Assembly (NCBI GenBank): GCA_028554755.1
Contig: JAPTOF010000016.1
Coordinates: 7,167,001 to 7,231,000 of the forward strand
Direction of reading: 5' to 3'
Source of the DNA: Cordia subcordata
Taxonomy: Eukaryota > Streptophyta > Magnoliopsida > Boraginales > Cordiaceae
DNA length: 64,000 nucleotides
The position numbers and the translations under genes are program-made. The stretch's first letter is position 1. Every line of letters starts with the position of its first letter. The notes under the pieces are model-generated. The model did not search any database and was not told the DNA's origin. It saw only the letters and a program-made list of their open reading frames with translations. Positions 57,375 through 64,000 of the stretch are shown one piece after another.

Positions 57375-58166
57375 GGTAGTATCAGAGTCAAATGCTTAAA
57401 CCGGTGATAACAGTTGTAGTGAACCCAAGTCGTTATAAAGCGCACACAAATTTGACAAAGAACCGATGTGGGATGGTGTGTTACAAACTCTCCTAATCAA
57501 CTGGCCTAAAATGTTTAAACCGGTGATAACAGTAGTAGTGAACCCAAGTCGTAGTGAACCCAAGTCGTTATAAAGCGCACACAAATCTGACAAAGAACCG
57601 ATGTGGGATGATGTGTTACAAACTCTCCTAATCAACTGGCCTAAAATGCTTAAACCGGTAATAACAGTAGTAATGAACCCAAGTCGTTATAAAGCGCACA
57701 CAAATACACAAATCTGACAAAGAACCGATGTGGGATGGTGTGTTACAAACTCTCCTAATCAACTGGCCTAAAATGCTTAAACCAGTAATAACAGTAGTAA
57801 TGAACCCAAGTCGTTATAAAGCGCACACAAATCTAACAAAGAACCCATGTGGGATGGTGTGTTACAAACTCTCCCCTTTAAAGATGCGATGTCCTCGTCG
57901 CGGCCCAAACACAATAACAAAACCACAGCCCAGAACCCCAGGCAGTGTAGAACTGCTCTAATACCAATTGTAAACCCCAGGCAGTGTAGAACTGCTCTAA
58001 TACCAATTGTAATGAAAAGCGCACACAAATCTGACAAAGAACCCATATGGGATGGTGTGTTACAAACTCTCCCCTTTAAATATGCGATGTCCTTGTCGCG
58101 GCCCAAACACAATAACAAAACCACAGCCTAGAACCCCAGGCAGCGTAGAACTGCTCTAATACCAAT

Positions 58167-58544
58167 TGTAACGACCTAGGCAACACTTGAGCCTAATCAG
58201 CTGGCCTAAAATGCTTAAACCGGTGATAACAGTAGTAGTGAACCCAAGTCGTTATAAAGCGCACACAAATCTGACAAAGAACCGATGTGGGATAGTGTGT
58301 TACAAACTCTCCCCTTTAAAGATGGGACGTCCTCGTCGCGGCCCAAACACAATAACAAAACCATAGCCCAGAACCCCAGGCAGCGTGGAACTGCTCTAAT
58401 ACCAGCTGTAACGACCTAGGCAACACTTGAGCCTAATCAGCAAGCCTAAAATGCTTAAACCGGTAATAACAGTAGTAGTGAACCCAAGTCGTTATAAAGC
58501 GCACACAAATCTGACAAAGAACCGATGTGGGATGGTGCGTTACA
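58167..58544 (-). mobile_element. One complete TRIM unit (LTR-internal-LTR)
   Basis: LTRs at 58167-58304 and 58407-58544 (138 bp each) enclose a 102-bp internal domain with primer site (one mismatch, gctctaatacca on plus) and PPT. Total 378 bp, shared with its neighbours as a tandem of 240-bp period. Confidence 0.8.
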
Positions 58545-58849
58545 AACTCTCTCCCTTAAAGATGCGACGTCCTCGTTGCGGCCCAAACACAATAACAATA
58601 ACAAAACCACAGCCCAGAACCAACACAATAACAATAACAAAACCACAGCCCAAAACCCCAAGCAGCGTGGAACTGCTCTGATACCACCTGTAATGACCCA
58701 GGCCCAACTACTGGCCTGCCGTCACACTTAAGCCTAATCAGCTGGCCCAAAATGCTAAAGTTGGTGATGACAGTGGTAGTGAACCCAAGTCGTTATAAAG
58801 CGCACACAAATCTGACAAAGAACCGATGTGGGATGGAACGTTACAAACC

Positions 58850-59006
58850 TGTAACTACTCAGGCCCAACTACTGGCCTGTCACCACACTTGAGCCTAACC
58901 GACTGACCCAAAATGCTTACGACGGTGATAACAGTAGTAGTTAATCCAAATCGTTATAAAGTACACACAAATCTTATAAAAAACAGATGTGGGATGGGGC
59001 GTTACA
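58850..59006 (-). repeat. Outermost TRIM LTR, minus orientation
   Basis: 157 bp, separated by four bases (aacc) from the LTR at 58689-58845. Its right edge abuts the tatgt target repeat. It is the most diverged copy of the cluster. Confidence 0.8.
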
Positions 59007-59238
59007 TATGTCATTTAAAATAATTATTGTTTTATTTTGAAATAAAAAATAATATATATTTACAATAAAAATAAGAGAGCAGGACACTATTTTCCCTTTT
59101 AAAAATTCTCAAACCAGTGAAATTAACGGACGTCTCGTGTGAAGCAACTTCAACTTAATAAACTTTTGTACACTGGCGCATAACTAGTTGATTTCTTTAT
59201 CCAGAGATACTTGACTTTGTATCAACACATAGGCTTTA

Positions 59239-59459
59239 GAGCTTGTTTGGTTTGACTTTTTTTAAAAGTGTTTTTTTTAATAATTTTTAAAAGATAATTT
59301 TTTTGAGAAGTTGAAAATTCTAGTTTATAAAAAAAGTTGTATTTGAGCTTTTTTAAGAATTTCAACTTTTTTGAAAGCTAAATCAAATAGTTATTACAAA
59401 ATTAATGTTACTTTTTCAAAAAAAAAAAATTAAAAAAAAAAGCCAATTCAAACAAGCCC
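59239..59459. mobile_element. Tourist-like MITE with TTA target duplication
   Basis: Inverted ends gagcttgtttggtttgac (left) and gggcttgtttgaattggc (reverse complement of right), with A/T-tract interior. TTA occurs at 59236-59238 and 59460-59462, as expected for PIF/Harbinger-type insertion. Confidence 0.7.
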
Positions 59460-60626
59460 TTAGCCTTCAAACCCAAAAAATGGTCTTTTGACGTTTTATC
59501 TATTACGAGACTTTCTCATTTGGTACGTGCATCTTTTTCTTCTAATGCCATTTCCAATAATTTGTCATCTTCGCCAGAAGTGTGTGCCATTAACACTTTG
59601 AGGCTATTACCTACTCAATTAACTACAAGCAAACAATGGCAAACTATGCAGATGATTGAGGAATGTAAAAAGATGTCAAAACAATAAGAGTTTTATTTAG
59701 TATTTATTTACAGAGAAGCTAACAAATATATTAACTAATTTGTTAATTATAGGATTATGCGTCTTTTAGGGATGGACTTCTCAACAGTCTTCTAGGAGGC
59801 ATTAAAAATCTTTTGGAAATGGTGTAAGGGGAGTTTTCACACATAGAATGATCAACAAGTAATCTCAGCGGTCCACCTCAACCCCAACCAAGAAAAAGGA
59901 AAGAGGACAATGGCAACAATTTTTAAAATTCTACCCACATGAATAATTTTTAAAAATTCTAACTACATGAATAGTGCTTTTTCCTTTCTGTTTTTTTTTT
60001 TAAATTTTTTTAAAGCAACCCTTCACCCAAATGTGAAAATACATCACCTTACTATGTAGTAATAGTTATATTGTTACATAAATACTCTTAAAAACAAGAA
60101 GATGACTAGGGTTGAGAGGCGAAAAATTAAAGCCTAGGCTAATCGGTTCCCTGGTTTGCGATATTAAATATAATTAACTTTTATAACTAAAAGATTACGA
60201 GTTAAAATTTGTTTAGCCTTTAATAAAATGACAACAGTATAAAATCTTGAAAAGAAAATTTTGCTGAATGCACAATGCGTCATAATCAGAGGGCCTTCCA
60301 CTTGTTAATTTAGAAGCAATGTATACACCACTCCAAAGAAAAAGTCTTCGACTCTTCATTCAGCCAAGGAAACTTCTAGTTTTCTTCTTTCATCTGACGG
60401 AGAAGGAAACCTGAAATATTTCTTACGTTAAAGACTTTGAGCGTAACAACCTGTTTCTAGTCCGTTGTCTTGTAATATTAAAATTTTACGAGGGAGACTT
60501 GAGAATAATGAATTTTGTAATTCACTCTCCTAACGTTATAAAAGATCTTCGTTGATTACATCGTGAGGAAGAACAATAAGAATCAAGAAGACCACCCAAA
60601 GTATGAATACCTCCCAAAATATGAAA
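59460..60626. other. Intergenic, nothing recognised
   Basis: AT-rich DNA with no gene or RNA signal that I can support. Confidence 0.45.
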
Positions 60627-61245
60627 CCAAACGTTTGGTTCGGGGAATGAAAAATCATTCCCGGGAATCACATTTACAAGAATTTGATTTCTGAGAATGT
60701 GATTCTCGGGAATGATATAAAAACTACCTGGTACATCGAAAACATTCCTAGAAAAATTCTGGAATATCTCCAAGAATTTTACCTTGTTATGTATAATTTA
60801 AAACTAACATTCTTGGAAATTTTAAGCTATTTTTCAAAAATATCCCTGATTTAAAAAAAAGGAAAAATCATAGAAAATTATAATCTATTTTTAATTATAA
60901 TTTTATTATTTTTTAAATTAATTAATTATTTTTAATTAATTAATTTTCAATTAACTTGACAATATATTATTATTATTATTATTATTATTGTCAATTCTTT
61001 ATCGTACATGAGAAGGTCTTAAATATAGACATTTTTGTCTTTTTAATTTACTCTCCACATCTCTACAACGCAAGAAAGTTGGATTCTCCCTCTAAGTGGG
61101 AATGAAAATTGAGCAAGTTATAATAATATTGCGTTCCCAAAAATTTAACTTTTCTGCAAATCATTTTCCATTATTCTAATCAAATACAAAAATATCACAT
61201 TTTTGAATTTATATTCCCAAAAATTTTCGTGAACCAAGCGTCCCC
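60627..61245. mobile_element. MITE-like element (~620 bp) with ~20-bp inverted ends
   Basis: The left end aacgtttggttcggggaatg is matched by the reverse complement of the right end, gacgcttggttcacgaaaat. The interior has further palindromic words (aatcattcccgggaatcac) and an ATT microsatellite at about 60967-60990. No transposase. Confidence 0.55.
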
Positions 61246-61530
61246 TATATGACTTTAACTCTGAGTCTGCCAGTATTATGTTCGGCTAAAGATAAGACTC
61301 AGAAATGGCATGATGTGCATCAAATAAGGTTCGGACATCATGTAAAGAGATGAGACTGGTTCGTAGAAGCAACTTTCTCATGTTTTGTGCCAACTTTCCC
61401 TACAATAAGTGTCAGGCTCCCCTATATGACTTTTTGTAGAGAACGGAATAGTCGCTTGGCTTCTACTTTAGGAAACAAGTAAATAGATGAGACTGGTTCG
61501 TAGAAGCAACTTTCTCATGTTTTGTGGCAG
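61240..61530. repeat. Interspersed direct repeats next to the BTB gene
   Basis: agatgagactggttcgtaga and the following ~25 bases (to atgttttgtg) occur at 61348 and 61485, a spacing of 137 bp. tcccctatatgacttt occurs at 61241 and 61418. The two repeat pairs alternate, suggesting a local duplication followed by partial loss. Confidence 0.8.
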
Positions 61531-61902
61531 CAAAACCAATTTCATGAAACCATTGAATCAAGTGTAGCGACTGACACCAATCCCAGAAAACCAAAAAAAA
61601 TTGAAGATATGTTGTTACACAAGAAATTCATCTCATTCCCCAATCCTATATTTACCAGAAGAATAACTCCATCCATTGACATAGGACAAAACATCAGCAG
61701 CCAAAGGATAAACAAAAGCAGCTAAAATGAATTCAAACTTGCATTAGTCTCATGTTTGATAGAAACCTTTTTGTGTCTTTCAGAAGACTAAATAAATTAC
61801 AAAAACAATTTACAAAAAAAAAAAAAAAAAAAGGCTAACTATGAAAAATTTACATAGTACAACAACATCAGCAGCTACCTGAAGGCAAAATTTACCAGAT
61901 TA
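61531..61902. other. 3' flank of the BTB/POZ gene
   Basis: Probably the 3' UTR of the minus-strand gene, including a long A-run on plus at about 61814-61832. A small plus-strand frame (61522-61725) has no recognisable features. Confidence 0.45.
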
Positions 61903-63312
61903 TTACAATCCTCTAGCAGAACTCTGCCAAACCTCAACATACTGTTGATCCTTCCTTGTAACGAACATCTTATTCCCTCCGAAATCCATATGAGTTATTC
62001 TACTCCCTGCAATATCCTTTGCTCTGCCCATCAGATTCTTCCTGAACACCCTCTCTCCTGGCTGGTTTTCTCCCTTTGTGGAAGAACTGATGAGAATTTC
62101 CGACCACAACTCTATGCTTCCTCCTTTACTGCAGAACACTTGATCTCCATGGCTTTCGATCTTTGATCCAACGCCGTCCCTCTTTCCATTCTTTGCCTTT
62201 CTTCCATCTCCAAGGCAAACCCAAGAAATTTCAGGGCCAATGCATCTCAAATCAGCAAAGTACACCTCCCCTGAATTCACACCAACCTTGAAAATCGCCG
62301 AAAGGCTATCAGAAACTGTGACATCTGCAAAGCAATCTGCTTTTTCCTTTACCTCCCAAACTACATCACCTGATCTTACATCCCACAACCTAATATTTCC
62401 CGAAATGCCAGAGGGACCGCTATGAGACCCCGAGGCCATCAACAGGCTATGAGTTGGAATCCAGCTCAATTTTGTTGATGGAATCGCAGAATCCAACTCT
62501 GCCCCATAGATTTCATAATGACCAATCATAGAAACAGGCCTAAGATCATCGCGCAGATCATAAATCATAATGCAATTCGAATTTCTCCTGCCAGACTCGA
62601 AACTAGTGAATAAGTACTCAGGTGATGAACCAATAGCTTGCACAGTTGAGCTAGACCTAGTCACATTTTCCCAATTCAGAGTCTTTCTAACAATACCCTT
62701 ATTCACATCAAGAACCTGTAACCCCGAAAAGTCTGTGGCACCAGCTGCCACCAATTTGGGGGACAATGCTAGTAATGAATCAATAGCTGTAAATTGTGTC
62801 AAGATGGTGGATTTTCTTTGCAATGACCAATCAAAGGAGGTGATTTTACTCCCATGAGCAATATGAACTGATCCATACTCTGTTGTTGAGATGGCAGAAG
62901 GTGAATCTCTACCATTCAGGGGCAAAATCATCGATTTTTCGAGGTTAAAAGCCTCGAACTGAGATGGATTTGATTGTGAATTGATAAGAATTTGTTCAAT
63001 ACCATAATATTTTGCTTCAAAGATGAGGTCTTGGATATCAAAAGCCTTGGCTTTTGAGGGAAGATTTCCAGTTCTGAGGAGAGAAAGCATGATTGAGAAA
63101 AGCTCAGGGTCTCTATCAATGAATGGAATGGTTTGATCAGAGATGCATAATTTTGAGAATAGGGATTTGGAGCCAGCTAAGGCTAGGGTCTGTTTGGTTG
63201 TTTGAAAAAGCTGACCACCAACATCAATTGTAACTATATTGGAACCTGAGTTGGGGCTGCTTGGCTTGTGAAATCCCTTTGAAGGAGGGTTTGATCCTGC
63301 AAAAGGTGGCAT
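61903..63312 (-). CDS. BTB/POZ (KCTD/T1-type) protein with WD40-like C-terminus, single exon
   Basis: 469 residues from the ATG at 63312-63310 (MPPFAGSNPPSKG); the frame extends 16 codons further only from a TTG. A T1-type BTB domain covers about residues 26-118 (IVTIDVGGQLFQTTKQTL … FIDRDPELFSIMLSLLRTG … EAKYYGIEQIL). The rest has beta-propeller-like repeats, with GNIRLWDVRSGDVVWEV near residue 310 and a final YVEVWQSS. It resembles Arabidopsis At5g41330/At3g09030-type proteins, thought to act as CUL3 ubiquitin-ligase substrate adaptors; the substrate is unknown. No introns and no disruptions. Family assignment is firm; the precise orthologue is from memory and less so. Confidence 0.93.
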   Translation of the reverse strand: MPPFAGSNPPSKGFHKPSSPNSGSNIVTIDVGGQLFQTTKQTLALAGSKSLFSKLCISDQTIPFIDRDPELFSIMLSLLRTGNLPSKAKAFDIQDLIFEAKYYGIEQILINSQSNPSQFEAFNLEKSMILPLNGRDSPSAISTTEYGSVHIAHGSKITSFDWSLQRKSTILTQFTAIDSLLALSPKLVAAGATDFSGLQVLDVNKGIVRKTLNWENVTRSSSTVQAIGSSPEYLFTSFESGRRNSNCIMIYDLRDDLRPVSMIGHYEIYGAELDSAIPSTKLSWIPTHSLLMASGSHSGPSGISGNIRLWDVRSGDVVWEVKEKADCFADVTVSDSLSAIFKVGVNSGEVYFADLRCIGPEISWVCLGDGRKAKNGKRDGVGSKIESHGDQVFCSKGGSIELWSEILISSSTKGENQPGERVFRKNLMGRAKDIAGSRITHMDFGGNKMFVTRKDQQYVEVWQSSARGL

Positions 63313-64000
63313 CTTTTTGAGCCCTGCCTCAGAAAGTTTCAACCTTTTCTGCAGCTGCAATAGATCTTAGAGAAGAAACTGAAGCAAGAACCAAACAAAA
63401 CCTTGATTTTGGGATAATTTTAGCAAAATCTCGAATACCCAGAAAGCAAATTTTCAAAAAGTTTCGATCTTTGATTATATAGAACAATTCTGAGTTCGAA
63501 TTGGGGTAATTATAAAGGAAAAATACCCAAGAAAAGAAAAGTGATGGAATTGTTGCCAATGATTGTGGGTGTGACGGTGGTGGGTGTTTTATAGTGGCTA
63601 GGGGGTCGGGCGCGTGGGGGGCTGGGTGTCCAGAACGTCAAAGCTGTTGCAGTGGTCAAGAATGGGGGTGAAGTGCAAACAGACAAGAGAGTCGAGGATT
63701 GCTGTTCATTCAAGGCGTTTAAGCTCTTGACCAAACAATTTCTTTTTTCTTTTTTGTTTTTTTTTTAATGTTTTAACAGCAGTCCAATGTAGACCACGAA
63801 TCTTTGTGCCAACTAGGAGCCTTCACTGCTCGTCATGTTGTCCCGGAAGCTTCTTAGCTGTAGCCCCGAATCTTTAGTTTTTATTTTTAAATTTTTTGCC
63901 CCTATGCCACCCCAAGTCCCCACTCCTTATTGGATTAGAACTTGGATCACCACTTTTTAAATCCATGTAACGCTCAATAGGTTGAATATTATTTGATTAT
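63313..64000 (-). promoter_or_regulatory. 5' leader and promoter of the BTB/POZ gene
   Basis: On the minus strand a TATA box (tataaaa, 63593-63587) lies about 275 bases upstream of the start codon, in a context (actataaaacacccacc) typical for plant genes. A GC-rich patch (63600-63640, ggggtcgggcgcgtgggg on plus) lies further upstream. No other gene is seen up to the right edge. Confidence 0.55.

Larger units (their letters stand above)
57220..59006. mobile_element. TRIM retrotransposon cluster with inverted outer LTRs
   Basis: One LTR in plus orientation (57220-57374) is followed by nine LTR-type copies in minus orientation ending at 57485, 57620, 57747, 57866, 58064, 58304, 58544, 58845 and 59006. 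LTR ends are tgtaac…gttaca. The complete ones are 138-157 bp. Internal domains are only about 100-145 bp and contain, on the minus strand, the iMet-tRNA primer site TGGTATCAGAGC (exact at 58675-58686) and a polypurine tract aaaggggagagtt. That is the definition of a TRIM/SMART element. The whole cluster is bounded by a perfect 5-bp repeat tatgt (57215-57219 and 59007-59011). No protein is encoded. Confidence 0.85.

Noticed and set aside
57396..58750. Several 60-115 codon ORFs on both strands in the TRIM cluster
   Set aside because: They are translations of the repeated LTRs and internal domains; TRIM elements are non-coding.
57220..59006. CRISPR-like interpretation of the regularly repeated 57-59 kb region
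   Set aside because: The units are LTRs with PBS and PPT, not short palindromic repeats with unique spacers, and the genome is a plant nucleus.
63313..63360. 16-residue extension of the BTB/POZ protein
   Set aside because: The first codon is TTG; the first ATG is at 63312.

Overview
The window is AT-rich nuclear DNA of a flowering plant, most likely a eudicot. Its genes have canonical GT-AG introns. They include a plastid-type MurE-like protein with a transit peptide and a PIP1 aquaporin, and the intergenic DNA is full of plant-type transposons (an Athila-like Ty3/gypsy element, a Ty1/copia element, TRIM elements, LINE tails and MITEs). I could not identify the species.

Layout. 1-2.7 kb: 5' two-thirds of GMP synthase (minus strand, runs off the left edge), with a ~205-bp tandem repeat in intron 1. 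4.0-6.5 kb: DUF4378/TRM-like protein (minus). 6.5-14.2 kb: gene-poor, with two TRIM LTR fossils, a LINE-like 3' tail carrying a triplicated ~330-bp block, and a MITE. 14.2-18.0 kb: MurE-like protein (plus, five exons). 18-21.6 kb: gene-poor. 21.6-22.9 kb: unrecognised 422-aa protein with a coiled coil (plus), followed by an antisense fragment of organellar large-subunit rRNA at 23.4 kb. 23.5-28.5 kb: gene-poor. 28.7-32.2 kb: PIP1 aquaporin (plus, four exons), with a MITE in intron 2 and a triplicated 41-bp repeat after the stop codon.

32.5-42.5 kb is transposon territory: a LINE-like tail, a decayed copia element with both LTRs (32853-38952, minus) and a possible Helitron end. A long Athila-like element occupies 42532-54904 (plus): LTRs of ~1.35 kb, perfect 5-bp target duplication, PBS, PPT, frame-broken gag-pol and an intact extra ORF. 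It sits inside one unit of a small local repeat array whose neighbouring unit still shows the empty target site. At 57220-59006 a cluster of TRIM LTRs has outermost LTRs in inverted orientation, yet the cluster as a whole is bounded by a perfect 5-bp direct repeat. A MITE pair follows, then a single-exon BTB/POZ protein gene (61903-63312, minus).

The host genes are unrelated housekeeping or regulatory genes (purine synthesis, plastid biogenesis, water transport, a cytoskeleton-linked scaffold, a BTB adaptor). Nothing suggests an operon or functional cluster. What is unusual here is the repeat architecture rather than a new gene system.
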